A stretch of 64,000 nt of DNA from Planctomycetaceae bacterium (GCA_019636285.1 JAHBXV010000008.1:1-64000); one strand, 5' to 3'. Shown: positions 36,949-45,709, counted from the stretch's first letter. A program made the numbers and translations. Notes: generated by a model not told the origin, from the letters alone.

Positions 36949-37356
36949 ATGGATGAACCGATCGTCATTATCCAGGAGCCGCCATCCTCCGGGAAACAGC
37001 GTCATGGTTGCCTTGCTGTGTATCTCACGTTCATGGTGATCGTCAACGCGGTATTGGCACTCTATTTTCTTGTCGGCGCAGAAAGCATACGAGAGAATGC
37101 TGATGAGATGCCGGAGTGGGTCATTCCGGCTCTTTTTGTCGTCAGTATTTTCAATCTGCTTTGTGCGGTTGCTCTATTTCAGTGGAAAAAGTGGGGCTTC
37201 TGGGGATTTGTGTGCTCCGCCATCGTTGTGTTCTGCATCAACGTCTCTATTGGGAGCGACCCCGCCAGTGCCGGCAGGGGACTGCTGAGTATCGCGATTC
37301 TCTATGGAGTGCTGCAGATCGGCAAGAAACGCAACGGCTGGACGCAGTTGGAGTGA
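36949..37356 (+). CDS. Small multi-span membrane protein, 135 residues
   Basis: Hydrophobic segments at about 21-45, 59-76, 83-100 and 109-121, with a short charged N-terminus (MDEPIVIIQEPPSSGKQRHG) that presumably faces the cytoplasm. KWGFWGFVCSAIVVFCINV and the GLLSIAILYGVLQI ending resemble small bacterial membrane proteins with no known function. ATG 36949 follows GGAATCGAAGCC, a moderate ribosome-binding site. It is A+T-richer than flanking genes. Third and last gene within the tRNA-Arg-bounded segment; the partial anticodon-arm copy begins about 100 bp after its stop. Confidence 0.6.
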   Translation: MDEPIVIIQEPPSSGKQRHGCLAVYLTFMVIVNAVLALYFLVGAESIRENADEMPEWVIPALFVVSIFNLLCAVALFQWKKWGFWGFVCSAIVVFCINVSIGSDPASAGRGLLSIAILYGVLQIGKKRNGWTQLE

Positions 37357-37454
37357 AAGCGATGGGGAGCAGGACGGTTGTCGTAAGTTCCTGGCCAGTC
37401 CTAAAAAAGTAGGTCGCGTCCAGCGAACCACATTCGGAGTAGGTACGAAGGAGG

Positions 37455-37475
37455 ATCAGTCTTCGGAACCGAGGG
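37455..37475. repeat. Copy of the tRNA-Arg anticodon arm (candidate att site)
   Basis: GTCTTCGGAACCGAGGG (37459-37475) is identical to tRNA-Arg 35351-35367, and the match extends to 21 nt with one mismatch (35347-35367). The rest of the tRNA is not duplicated. Here the flanks have changed so that the copy forms its own hairpin (ATCAG...CTGAT). It is in direct orientation, 2,108 bp downstream, which is the geometry of attL/attR left by tRNA-targeting integration. No integrase gene is visible between the copies. Confidence 0.6.
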
Positions 37476-37512
37476 CTGATGGCCAGCACCCATCACCCCA
37501 AGATCACTTCCC

Positions 37513-38559
37513 TCACAGCGTCGCAATCTCCGCATTGCGCAGTGTTGCCCCATAGTACTTCTGGTACTGAGACTTCCGCTCCAGATCGGCGATGATCGTT
37601 TCGGTGAAGTCGATGCCTGTGTGCTTCTCGCTGCTGCCCAGGCCGCCGGGGCTGAAGACGTTGATCTCCATCAGTTTGTCTTCGACGATGTCCAGGCCGA
37701 CGAGGAACATGCCGTCGTGGACGAGCTTCGGACGGACGATCTCGACGAGTTCCAGCATTTTGTCGGTCACCTCCGCTTCGACGCTTTCACCGCCGGAATG
37801 CATGTTGCTTCGGGCATCGCCTGAGTTATTGACCCGCCGAAAAGCGGCATACTTCCCGTCTCGGTAAAGAGCCCGACCGTTCATCACGAAGAGCCGTACG
37901 TCTCCCTGCGCGGCCGCGGGGAGATATTCCTGGGCGATGCAATAGCCGTCGCGGATGACGGCATCGATCATCTGGTTGATGTTGGCCTGTTCGTCTTCTT
38001 TGATGAGAAAGACGCTTTGTCCGCCGGACCCCTGCAGCGGCTTGATGACAACTTTGTCGCGCTGTTCTTTGATAAAAGCCTTGATCTCGTCGACATCCCG
38101 GCTGATGCAGGTCCGTGGTCGAACTTGTTCTGGGAAGTGCTGGAAGTAAGTTTTATTGATGGCATGGGCGAGATTGCCCGGATCGTTCAGCACGATTGTC
38201 CCACGTGTCGCCGCGAGCTGGCTGAAGAGGATGCCGCTGGTCTGGGCCCAGCTTCGCTCGACCGCGTCTTCCGAGGGGTCGTTGCGCAGCAGCAGGACAT
38301 CGAGTTCGTCGACTGAGATGCGTTCCCACTCGGTGTCGTCCGATTGAAGCTCGGCCAGGTAATCCTTCAGGGATTCGTGCTTTTCATTCTTCACAGTCCG
38401 GGCAAACGCATTGATCGAGCCGTCGGGCGAATAGATAAAGTCGCCGACGCCAAGCGTATAGGCTTGATGCCCCATATTAATCGCCGTCAGGGAAAGCCTC
38501 GTCGTCGTGTACGCGGCCTTCTCCGTCATGACGTCATTGACGACAAATCCAATCTTCAT
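37513..38559 (-). CDS. Glutathione synthetase-like ATP-grasp ligase
   Basis: 348 residues. It begins MKIGFVVNDVMTEKAAYTTT and has the GshB-like pre-ATP-grasp and ATP-grasp domains: KVVIKPLQGSGGQSVFLIKE for nucleotide binding, AQEYLPAAAQGDVRLFVMNG, and the metal-binding end MEINVFSPGGLGSSEKHTG. It should join a carboxylate to an amine or thiol using ATP. Despite the similarity it need not make glutathione, since no gamma-glutamylcysteine synthetase is nearby. It is the last gene of a three-gene operon; its ATG overlaps the stop of the DUF1704 gene by 4 bp. The operon partners suggest an amide-bonded metabolite or a peptide tag; that is inference. Confidence 0.9.
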   Translation of the reverse strand: MKIGFVVNDVMTEKAAYTTTRLSLTAINMGHQAYTLGVGDFIYSPDGSINAFARTVKNEKHESLKDYLAELQSDDTEWERISVDELDVLLLRNDPSEDAVERSWAQTSGILFSQLAATRGTIVLNDPGNLAHAINKTYFQHFPEQVRPRTCISRDVDEIKAFIKEQRDKVVIKPLQGSGGQSVFLIKEDEQANINQMIDAVIRDGYCIAQEYLPAAAQGDVRLFVMNGRALYRDGKYAAFRRVNNSGDARSNMHSGGESVEAEVTDKMLELVEIVRPKLVHDGMFLVGLDIVEDKLMEINVFSPGGLGSSEKHTGIDFTETIIADLERKSQYQKYYGATLRNAEIATL

Positions 38560-40526
38560 GATTGTTGCTCCAGAAGTTCCAGAACCGTGCGGCCACGACA
38601 GGCTTCGAGACGTTCTCGCAGCTTGCCGTTATTCCAGAAGCGAGGAAGTAATTTGGGAGGTCGAATAATGCCTCGGCGGCGCAGCTCCTGGATGTACGGC
38701 AGATGCGGCAGGCCAAATTTTCCAACGTATAAGGGCTCGAGATCGTGCCCCCCGGCGAGGTACTTCAGAAGATCGCGAAGGCCGCGCAGGTAGATAATGT
38801 CCTTGGTGAGCCCGCCGCCCCGATGGGCGCGCATCGACATGATGAACGACTGCCGCGCGCGGAACCCGAAGTCGTCGCGCAGTTGTTGAAACGTGTCGAG
38901 GAACGAAGTGCCCGCTGCCACGGATGCGACGGCCATCACCCGACCCGCAAGAGTTCGCGAACGCGAGGCCGACAAGCCGCCGCAAAGGTACTCGGCGAGG
39001 ACGGCAAGGCCTTCCTGGAGTTCCTCGTAACCGGCAAGACCCGCATACAACTGGCGAAACGGCTGACAGCGGCCGTTGAAATAGGTCACCAGGTGCGTGC
39101 CGATCTCATGATGCAAGAGCGGCTCGACGCGATCGGGGCGCAGCCTGAGCGTGCTGGAAATCAGTAATTTTCCCCGCGAGACCATAATCCCCGCCGCGAT
39201 GGTGTCGCTGAGTTCGACGGTCGCGTTGAACTCCGGCATCTGCTGGTGATAGAAGTCGATTTCGTCGCGAGCAAGATCGATAATCTCCGGCGGATCAAGG
39301 CACTCCTCCAGCGGACAGTCGTCGTCCGAAAGAGAATCCAGCCGAGTCAATTTCCGCGGAACCGTGGCGAGAACCGCGCGAGCAAGGGCGATCAGTTCTT
39401 CATCGGGAGCCCCATAAAGCTGATGGCTGCTGAAGAGAAAGTTGGGCGTGTTCAGGTCGTTGAGGGCCGTCAACTGGCGGTCGATCTCGGCTTGTTTTTC
39501 CCAGAAAAGATGGCCCAGCGTCGGATCTTCTATCCGCTCGATCTCGATGCCGAACAGGCGACGCTTGAGCAGCCGGGGATGGTAAGGCAGCGGTCGGTAC
39601 AGAAAGGTCGGCGGATGCCGGAAGCTGTCCTCATGAAAGTCCCGCCAGGCGACTTCCGCGTTGATCGGGGTCGCCTGCAGCACGAAGTCGAACGCTTCGG
39701 CAACTTCACTGAGTTGCTGATCGACGAGCCGCGCCGCCTTGACCATCGACGATGGTCCCAGCGATTCGAAGTGCGTCGGTTTTGAATTGCCGTCTCCACC
39801 CGTGAAGCTGACAATTGTCTTCCGGAGGGCACTGGACAGTTCCGCGCGAAGCGTTTGCAGCAGCATGGGATACAGCGTCCCATGCCGTGGGTCGCGATAA
39901 ATGGGCTTCACCGCCAGGCCGAGTTCGCAGCAGCCGGCGGCATTTCGTTCAGGCGTGATCAGTTCCAGCGGTGGCAGACCGGGAGGAACAATCGTCTCGA
40001 CCGAACGCACCCTCACCTGCGCCGACTGACCATGAATGGAAATGTCCTCGAGCGCGGATTTGAAAGCTTCGATGGTGCTTGGCATCACCTCCGGCTCCGT
40101 GGCCACGATTTCAAACTCGGGCCGGGTCGACGTATCAATCGTCTCGTCGCTGTCCGGATCGGAAGACAGCGACCAGATTTCGACGAAGAGGAACGTGCCG
40201 AAGTGCTCGCGCATCGTATCGTCAAGGCTCTGGCACAGGCGGCGCAGACCCGCGGTATGCTTCCGCTCGCCCGATGTGAACACATAGGCCGCTTCCGTCG
40301 TGACGAGTTCGGACGTACCGGCATCCGAGTGATCGGATGGCGCGCGATAAAGACAGAGAAACGGCAGTTGACGGTCGAATCGCAAACGGCCATCACCGGG
40401 AAGATTACGGCGGACTCGTTTATTCTGACGCAGGCGTTTGCAGGCGGCACGGGCGACCCCATCGAAGTCGGATGGCGGTTTCGAGATGTCCGTGTCGTGC
40501 GGCAAATGGGGTGGAGTATCAGTCAT
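38556..40526 (-). CDS. DUF1704 / QEGLA-motif metallopeptidase-like protein
   Basis: 656 residues from ATG 40526, which overlaps the upstream stop by 4 bp. The zinc site is HEIGTH at about 473-478 (LLHHEIGTHLVTYFNGRCQP), followed by the family tag YEELQEGLAVLAEYLCGGLS that gives the name 'flavohemoglobin expression-modulating QEGLA motif protein'. The eukaryotic tubulin tyrosine carboxypeptidase MATCAP shares this domain, so a carboxypeptidase activity is plausible. It is the central gene between an N-formylglutamate amidohydrolase and an ATP-grasp ligase. That suggests one enzyme adds and another removes a terminal amino acid on some peptide or metabolite. No signal peptide. The family assignment is firm, the substrate unknown. 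Confidence 0.9.
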   Translation of the reverse strand: MTDTPPHLPHDTDISKPPSDFDGVARAACKRLRQNKRVRRNLPGDGRLRFDRQLPFLCLYRAPSDHSDAGTSELVTTEAAYVFTSGERKHTAGLRRLCQSLDDTMREHFGTFLFVEIWSLSSDPDSDETIDTSTRPEFEIVATEPEVMPSTIEAFKSALEDISIHGQSAQVRVRSVETIVPPGLPPLELITPERNAAGCCELGLAVKPIYRDPRHGTLYPMLLQTLRAELSSALRKTIVSFTGGDGNSKPTHFESLGPSSMVKAARLVDQQLSEVAEAFDFVLQATPINAEVAWRDFHEDSFRHPPTFLYRPLPYHPRLLKRRLFGIEIERIEDPTLGHLFWEKQAEIDRQLTALNDLNTPNFLFSSHQLYGAPDEELIALARAVLATVPRKLTRLDSLSDDDCPLEECLDPPEIIDLARDEIDFYHQQMPEFNATVELSDTIAAGIMVSRGKLLISSTLRLRPDRVEPLLHHEIGTHLVTYFNGRCQPFRQLYAGLAGYEELQEGLAVLAEYLCGGLSASRSRTLAGRVMAVASVAAGTSFLDTFQQLRDDFGFRARQSFIMSMRAHRGGGLTKDIIYLRGLRDLLKYLAGGHDLEPLYVGKFGLPHLPYIQELRRRGIIRPPKLLPRFWNNGKLRERLEACRGRTVLELLEQQS

Positions 40527-41308
40527 GGCCGCTCCAATTCCGCGGCGACGCCGGGCAGCGTCGACTGGAGCGCATGGTAGATTCGCTCCACCTCGTCCAG
40601 GTCGGCTTCCCCCGACCATTCATCCATGAAGAACTTCTTGACTTCAATGGCGATCGAACAGACCTGCCTGGGAAACGTGGCGTGAATCCAGCGCCCGAAC
40701 TCTCCTCCCTGAAACTTCACGTTCTCGCGCACATCCAGTCTGCGGCCATTGAAGTCATGGTTCCGTAAGTCGGACATCAATCGATCGACGACCGGTGCCC
40801 AGTATCGGCGCTCCATTGTCCCAGTGCCGATATTAACTTCGGGATTGGCCGCGACGTCGGCAGGAACGGCGTCGCGGCCCTCGCGGCGATGGTTATAGGT
40901 ATGCAGATCGTAGACGACCACTTTTCCATGCTGGCCCACAAGCTCGCGAAACAGAGACTCGATCGCGGCGTAGAACGCGTCGTATTCAGATAACGACTCC
41001 GCCACAAGATCCGTAGACGGGGGTTCGCGCCAGACGTTCAGGCCCCAGGCATCTTCGGGGCGCTGATAGACGGCCTTGTTCCGGGGACGATTCAAGTCGA
41101 CCTCGAACCGGGAGCGCAGACCGATAATCTGTGTCTTTGCGATCTGTGCCCACTCCGCGGAAAAGGGGTCTTCCTCCTGCAATTGGCCGCGATCATCGAG
41201 GGCCAACGCCGCCCTCACCGCCTGGCGAGTGGCATGACCTTGATGAATGGCGGCCGCGACGATCGGACTCCGGCCTCGCCGAAAGATGCAATATGGTGGC
41301 AGAGACAT
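40523..41308 (-). CDS. N-formylglutamate amidohydrolase family protein
   Basis: 261 residues from ATG 41308, which follows GGGAGG by 6 bases; a frame open to 41332 is less likely. Features: VAAAIHQGH near the N-terminus, EVDLNRPRNKAVYQRPEDAW and KVVVYDLHTYNHRREGRDAV, typical of the zinc-dependent FGase/HutG2 fold, and IAIEVKKFFMDEWSGEADL at the C-terminus. HutG2 releases formate or glutamate from N-formylglutamate in histidine breakdown, but no other hut genes are present. In this operon (ATGA overlap with DUF1704) it probably cleaves another N-acyl or gamma-amide bond. First gene of the operon; no operator was recognised upstream. Confidence 0.88.
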   Translation of the reverse strand: MSLPPYCIFRRGRSPIVAAAIHQGHATRQAVRAALALDDRGQLQEEDPFSAEWAQIAKTQIIGLRSRFEVDLNRPRNKAVYQRPEDAWGLNVWREPPSTDLVAESLSEYDAFYAAIESLFRELVGQHGKVVVYDLHTYNHRREGRDAVPADVAANPEVNIGTGTMERRYWAPVVDRLMSDLRNHDFNGRRLDVRENVKFQGGEFGRWIHATFPRQVCSIAIEVKKFFMDEWSGEADLDEVERIYHALQSTLPGVAAELERP

Positions 41309-41661
41309 CGCACGCCTCCCCCTGTCGGACAACCCCAGATGCAGACGAGCAAAGGTTGTGCCGGGGTCGAGCAGACAAGTGTGCCCAGCAAGCGCCTGGC
41401 CGAACGCGTGACTCGGTACGCTGACCGTCCACCATGAACGCCGGGCGAGCAGAGTTGCGAAGGTCCGGGATTGCCCGGCGAAGCCTTATCCCCGCAATTT
41501 CTTGCGCATCAGCTTCGGCACGAAGTTTGCCTCGACAGTTTTTTCGCGAACGAGAACGAAAGAGATGAGCCGCGAACAGTCGCGGAAACTCGGTTGGGCC
41601 TCCTTCGTGCGATCGTCTTCGCGGTTAGGGCACCAGCGCGCTTCCTCCAAGGCACACGGCC
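41309..41661. other. Intergenic region between divergent units
   Basis: About 350 bp separating the FGase operon (minus) from the stress-gene stretch (plus). Small frames on both strands show no convincing protein features. A short inverted repeat CCGCGA-ACAG-TCGCGG lies near 41570. No gene supported. Confidence 0.5.
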
Positions 41662-41814
41662 ATGTCGACCATTCTCCTCATCATTGTGATCCTGTTACTG
41701 CTGGGCGCGGTACCAGCATGGCCTCACAGTCGAAATTGGGGCTACGGGCCCAGCGGCGGTTTGGGACTGATCCTGCTCATCCTCGTCGTTCTACTGCTGA
41801 TGGGGCGTCTTTGA
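41662..41814 (+). CDS. DUF3309-family small membrane protein
   Basis: 50 residues, not captured by usual length cut-offs. It starts MSTILLIIVILLLLGAVPAW, has a turn PHSRNWGYGPSGGLG and a second hydrophobic stretch ILLILVVLLLMGRL, a near-consensus DUF3309 protein: two membrane helices joined by the W-P-x-S-x-x-W-G-Y-G-P-S loop. AAGG lies 9 bases before the ATG. Function is unknown; the family is widespread in proteobacteria and planctomycetes and often lies next to stress genes such as CsbD, as here. It opens the stress-protein stretch. Confidence 0.85.
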   Translation: MSTILLIIVILLLLGAVPAWPHSRNWGYGPSGGLGLILLILVVLLLMGRL

Positions 41815-42048
41815 ACCACGAGGGGCAGCCGCATTTCACTTGGGGCGCATGCTCGTCGCAACCGGCCCTGTGAAGACTCGCGGCATGTCGACCTATTATC
41901 CCGCGAGCCACGCTCTGCTGCGTGCGATCGGTCACGGCGAGCAACTCACCGGGTCTTGGCACGCCGCATGCTTAACGGGCTTCACGACGACGACCGAGCG
42001 AAAGAGTCGGTGCGATTGTCCGAGTCCTTCAACACCAGGAGAGAGAAA

Positions 42049-42252
42049 ATGAACTGGGACCAGCTCAAAGGAAAGTGGACGCAGGTTAAAGGCCAGGCCA
42101 AGCAGCGGTGGGGCGAATTGACGGATGACGACTTCGACAAAATCGACGGAAAGCGCGAAGAGCTTCTCGGAAAAGTGCAGGAACGATACGGCATTGCCCG
42201 GGAAGAGGCTGAAAAGCAGGTCAAGGAGTTCGAGAGTTCCTGCCATTGCTGA
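42049..42252 (+). CDS. CsbD-family stress protein
   Basis: 67 residues from ATG 42049, preceded by AGGAGAGAG. MNWDQLKGKWTQVKGQAKQR followed by WGELTDDDFDKIDGKREELL and KVQERYGIAREEAEKQV is a textbook CsbD sequence. The extreme C-terminus SSCHC adds two cysteines. CsbD in Bacillus is controlled by the general stress sigma factor; the biochemical function is unknown. The protein is small, hydrophilic and probably cytosolic. It is followed by another small stress-type gene 131 bp downstream. Confidence 0.95.
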   Translation: MNWDQLKGKWTQVKGQAKQRWGELTDDDFDKIDGKREELLGKVQERYGIAREEAEKQVKEFESSCHC

Positions 42253-42383
42253 GGACTTGCGTCCAGATTTCGGGGACGTGAGTTGCGGCATTTGCCGCTC
42301 TTTGTGCGATGCGCGGCGCCATTCCTCGCACGGAGGTTTTGCGAGCGCCGCTCAACGCACTGACACAAACAGGAGGTGTCGTC

Positions 42384-42683
42384 ATGCCAAAGTGGTCCAG
42401 CAAGGATGAACGACAGTACAACCACATCAAAAAAAATGCCTTGGACGATGGAAAGAGCGTCGAGCGCGCCGAAGAGATCGCGGCGCGCACCGTGAACAAG
42501 CAGCGTCGCAAAGAGGGGCGCACGCCGAACCGGGTCACTCAGGGAACTGGAAATCCGAACCGATCGCTCGAACAGCGCTCGGTCGAGGAACTCCGGAACG
42601 TCGCATCGAAAATGAAGATCGTCGGTCGCGGCAAAATGCGAAAAGCCGAGTTGGTATCGGCCATCCGGGCGAAACGCCATTGA
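42384..42683 (+). CDS. Small basic protein with Rho N-terminal (SAP-like) domain
   Basis: 99 residues from ATG 42384, preceded by AGGAGG. The N-terminal half (WSSKDERQYNHIKKNALDDG, KSVERAEEIAARTVNKQRRK) is the KU-like/'plasmid stabilisation' pattern found in small stress proteins. The C-terminal half (SVEELRNVASKMKIVGRGKM followed by RKAELVSAIRAKR) is a Rho_N/SAP-type nucleic-acid-binding fold. It is strongly basic and likely binds DNA or RNA. Similar proteins are common beside CsbD and DUF892 genes. It overlaps no other likely start; the next gene's ATG is 80 bp downstream. Confidence 0.85.
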   Translation: MPKWSSKDERQYNHIKKNALDDGKSVERAEEIAARTVNKQRRKEGRTPNRVTQGTGNPNRSLEQRSVEELRNVASKMKIVGRGKMRKAELVSAIRAKRH

Positions 42684-42763
42684 AGGCGCCGAGTTCGTCC
42701 CGCGCGTCCACTGGCACCTTCGGGACGGTTCGAGGCCGTAACTCAGGTCGGAAAGCGAGCATC

Positions 42764-44302
42764 ATGAGTGATACCCTGTCGACGCACCGGTCCTGGTGGA
42801 TAGGTCGAAACGGCTCGGACGCTCGTCGCCTCGAGCCTCGTTATCCCCGCGTCCAGGAGGACATTCACACCCGTGTCGCCATCATGGGCGGCGGTATCAC
42901 GGGATTATCGACGGCCCTGGAATTGCTGGACCGAGGGTATGACGTAGCGGTCTTTGAGTCCGCGGTGATCGGCTGCGGCACGACGGGGGGAAGTACCGGG
43001 CATCTCGACGCGCATCCCGAAGGGGGGCCGTCGAGTCTGTCGCGAGTTTTAGGGCTGAATAAGGCGCGGCAAGCTGTCGCGTTGCGTCTCGACGCCATCG
43101 ACGCGGTTGAACGTCGCGTGAACGGTGATTGTGAGTTCCAGCGGCTCCCGGCGTACTTCTATTCAGAGAATCCCGACGACGCCAATTCCCTTCGTGAACA
43201 GGGGGAACTTGCCTCGCGGATGGGACTGAACGTGGATCAACTCGCCACGGTGCCCTACCCCAATGCTGCGTGCGGCTATCGAATCGACGACATGGCTCGC
43301 ATCGATAGTTTGGCCTATGTCAAACATCTCGCCCAGATGGTGAGCGACAGGGGGGGACGTATCTTCGAGAACTCCCTGGTGGCCGGGCCGGTCGAGACGC
43401 GACCGGAATCGCTCGATGTCAATGGCTCGAAAGTCTATTTCGAGGAAGTCGTCGTTGCGGTCCACTGCAACGACACGGATGCCCTTTATCTCTATCTCGA
43501 GACACCCCCTTACCAGTCCTATGTTCTCGCCGCCCGGGTCAGCGATCCCCCGCCCGATGCCCTCTACTGGGATAATGCTAATCCCTACTTCTACACTCGA
43601 CGTGCTTCCGCCAGCGATCCGAAACTGCTCCTGATCGGCGGCTGCGACCATCGCACCGGTACCGACGACCCAATCGAGGCGGAACGCCGGCTGGAAGAGT
43701 ATGCCCGCGAGCATTTCGCGGTCGAGGAAATCGTTTGCCGCTGGAGCGCGGAACTCTTCGAACCGACGGACGGCCTGCCGATGATTGGCAAAGTCCCAGG
43801 CAAGGAGAATGTCTGGATCGCGACGGGATTCAGCGGGATTGGCCTTACCTGGGGAACCGCGGCCGGCGGATTGCTCGCCCGACAGATCAATGGCGAATCC
43901 GTCCCGCTCGAAAATGATTTGTCACCTTCACGCTTCGGAGTGTTGGGACTGGCGACCATGGCCGCGGAACAGATGACAACCGCGGTTAACCTGGCGGAAC
44001 GAATTCTTCCCGCATCGACGATCAATCCCCATGAGCTCAAGCCCGGCGAAGGAAAAGTCGGCATGGTCGACGGCGTGCATGCCGCGATCTGTCGCGATCA
44101 CGCGGGATGCGAGCATCGACTGAGTCCGATCTGCACGCACATGGGAGGCGTTGTCCATTGGAACGCCGCCGCGGGGACGTGGGATTGTCCGGTGCACGGC
44201 GGCAGGTATACGGCGGACGGGCGACGTCTCTACGGTCCACCGGAGAGTTCTCTCGAAGCAATGTCCGCCAAACCCGCGCAGGTCAAGATTTCCGAAGAGT
44301 GA
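42764..44302 (+). CDS. FAD-dependent oxidoreductase with C-terminal Rieske domain
   Basis: 512 residues from ATG 42764. The DAO-type FAD-binding fold starts with VAIMGGGITGLSTALELLDR, a GxGxxG dinucleotide motif, and continues to EPTDGLPMIGKVPGKENVWI and ATGFSGIGLTWGTAAGG. The C-terminal domain (about 430-510) has CTHMGG and CPVHGG, the two Cys-His pairs that hold a Rieske [2Fe-2S] cluster. Enzymes of this layout are annotated as FAD-dependent oxidoreductases of unknown substrate and often accompany stress genes. The protein has no signal peptide, so it acts in the cytoplasm. Confidence 0.93.
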   Translation: MSDTLSTHRSWWIGRNGSDARRLEPRYPRVQEDIHTRVAIMGGGITGLSTALELLDRGYDVAVFESAVIGCGTTGGSTGHLDAHPEGGPSSLSRVLGLNKARQAVALRLDAIDAVERRVNGDCEFQRLPAYFYSENPDDANSLREQGELASRMGLNVDQLATVPYPNAACGYRIDDMARIDSLAYVKHLAQMVSDRGGRIFENSLVAGPVETRPESLDVNGSKVYFEEVVVAVHCNDTDALYLYLETPPYQSYVLAARVSDPPPDALYWDNANPYFYTRRASASDPKLLLIGGCDHRTGTDDPIEAERRLEEYAREHFAVEEIVCRWSAELFEPTDGLPMIGKVPGKENVWIATGFSGIGLTWGTAAGGLLARQINGESVPLENDLSPSRFGVLGLATMAAEQMTTAVNLAERILPASTINPHELKPGEGKVGMVDGVHAAICRDHAGCEHRLSPICTHMGGVVHWNAAAGTWDCPVHGGRYTADGRRLYGPPESSLEAMSAKPAQVKISEE

Positions 44303-44440
44303 ACATCAAGAAGCACGAGAAAGCCTGCTCCGGGGACATTTGACTTCGCCAGGATCCGCCTCCGCGAATTCATGTTAACCGCTAACGCCGAACGCCGATG
44401 GAGCGTGCGAACAAGTTCGGCACCCTCGAGGAGACCTCTC

Positions 44441-44755
44441 GTGAACAAGCATCCATCCTGTATCGAGGCCTGCCAGAAATGCGCGACGGCCTGCGAAATC
44501 TGCCTGAATGCGATGATCGATCAACGGAGTGACAACGACTGCCCTCGCTGTTGCCGGGAATGTATTGACCTGTGCCTGTTGTGCGCTCAGGCCGGTGCCC
44601 GCGAAAGTCGCTTCCTGGCTGCGATTTGTCATCTCTGCGCGGATGCGTGCGAGTGGTGCGCCGAGCAGTGCGGAGCGCATGCGCACGATCACTGCCGGAA
44701 ATGCGCGGAAGCGTGTCGGGCCTGCGCGAAGGAATGCCGCGAGATGTCGGCATAA
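44441..44755 (+). CDS. Four-helix-bundle copper-binding protein (Csp/DUF326-like)
   Basis: 104 residues from GTG 44441, preceded by GAGGAG; the frame stays open upstream to 44372 with no site. About 21 cysteines are arranged on helices in Cx2C and Cx3C spacing (CIEACQKCATACEIC, CPRCCRECIDLCLLC, CHLCADACEWCAEQC, CRKCAEACRACAKEC). This is the pattern of copper storage proteins, which bind many Cu(I) ions inside a four-helix bundle. No signal peptide is visible, so it resembles the cytosolic Csp3 group and would buffer copper inside the cell. No copper exporter or CopY/CueR-type regulator is adjacent. Confidence 0.9.
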   Translation: MNKHPSCIEACQKCATACEICLNAMIDQRSDNDCPRCCRECIDLCLLCAQAGARESRFLAAICHLCADACEWCAEQCGAHAHDHCRKCAEACRACAKECREMSA

Positions 44756-44781
44756 GCCAGCGGCGGCCGTGCCGTACGGTG

Positions 44782-44862
44782 AGCCTCCGTCAAATCCCGG
44801 TTGGCGTCTCGGAACCCCTGCAAATTCAGGTACGTTTCGGATGTCCGGAGGGTTTTGACGGT
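44782..44862. repeat. Dispersed REP-like inverted repeat, copy A
   Basis: About 81 bp. Left arm CCGTCAAATCCCGGTTGG, inner hairpin CCTG-CAAATT-CAGG, right arm CCGGAGGGTTTTGACGG. The outer ends are complementary (CCGTCAAA with TTTTGACGG). It lies between the Csp and PfpI genes. Sister copies are at 48041, 50008, 60251 and 60519. Confidence 0.75.
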
Positions 44863-44905
44863 ATTACGTAAGTATCGAGAACTCAAACCAAGGGAGTAGA
44901 GAATC

Positions 44906-45472
44906 ATGAGCAGCAATTCACTCGAGGGAAAGAAAATCGCGTTCCTCGCGACCTGCGGTTTCGAGCAGGTGGAATTGACCGATCCCTGGGAGGCCGTCAA
45001 GGAGGCCGGCGCGACCGTGCATCTGGTCTCTTTGAAATCAGGAGAGATTCAGGGAATGCATCACGATAAAAAGGGGGACACCTTCACGGTCGATAAGACT
45101 GTTGATGAGGTGAGCGCGGAAGACTACGACGGCCTTGTTCTGCCAGGTGGAGTCGCCAATCCCGATACGCTTCGGACCAACGAAACCGCCGTCTCTTTCG
45201 TTCGCGACTTTTTCAAACAGCACAAACCGGTCGCGGCGATCTGCCATGGCCCTTGGACACTCATCGAAGCTGACGTCGTTCGCGATCGCAGGGTCACGTC
45301 GTGGCCCAGCCTGAAGACCGATCTTCGAAATGCCGGCGCGCAATGGGTGGATGAAGAATGCGTCGTCGACGAAGGTTTGGTGACGAGCCGCCGCCCGGAC
45401 GACTTGCCCGCCTTCTGTTCAAAAGCCGTCGAAGAATTCGCGGAAGGGATCCACGCGGAACAATCGATGTAG
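44906..45472 (+). CDS. PfpI/DJ-1-family cysteine hydrolase
   Basis: 188 residues. The nucleophile elbow is C113-H114 in VAAICHGPWTLIEADVV, with the acidic partner in CGFEQVELTDPWEAVKEAG (E20 or E23). This matches the YhbO/YraA/PfpI group annotated as type 1 glutamine amidotransferase-like or general stress protein 18. Family members act as deglycases or chaperone-like hydrolases that protect against aldehyde and oxidative stress; which one applies here is not determined. ATG 44906 follows AGGGAGTAGAG. Repeat copy A lies in the upstream region. Confidence 0.93.
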   Translation: MSSNSLEGKKIAFLATCGFEQVELTDPWEAVKEAGATVHLVSLKSGEIQGMHHDKKGDTFTVDKTVDEVSAEDYDGLVLPGGVANPDTLRTNETAVSFVRDFFKQHKPVAAICHGPWTLIEADVVRDRRVTSWPSLKTDLRNAGAQWVDEECVVDEGLVTSRRPDDLPAFCSKAVEEFAEGIHAEQSM

Positions 45473-45709
45473 GAGGGTCGCGCCCGGCGGATTGGCGTGA
45501 TGCCTCTTTGAATCCGTCCTCGGGCTTCGCGTCGTCATCCCGAGGCGTTCCGCGGATGCGGAGTGAATGGAACGCTCGGTGGCGAGAGTTGAGAAAGTCG
45601 TGGGAATTCGTCAGTCTTTCTCGCGTGACACGCGCCACGGAATTCCCGACTCCGTACGGCGGACAAACCGGTTTGAGACTTCCGACGACCCAGGGTTTTA
45701 CGGCTGACC

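Noticed and set aside
44811-44836. GGAAC-N17-CGTT, matching the EcfG-type general-stress promoter
   Set aside because: It lies inside repeat copy A and is not found upstream of the other stress genes; the other repeat copies lack it. Probably coincidence, although it is 70 bp before the PfpI gene.
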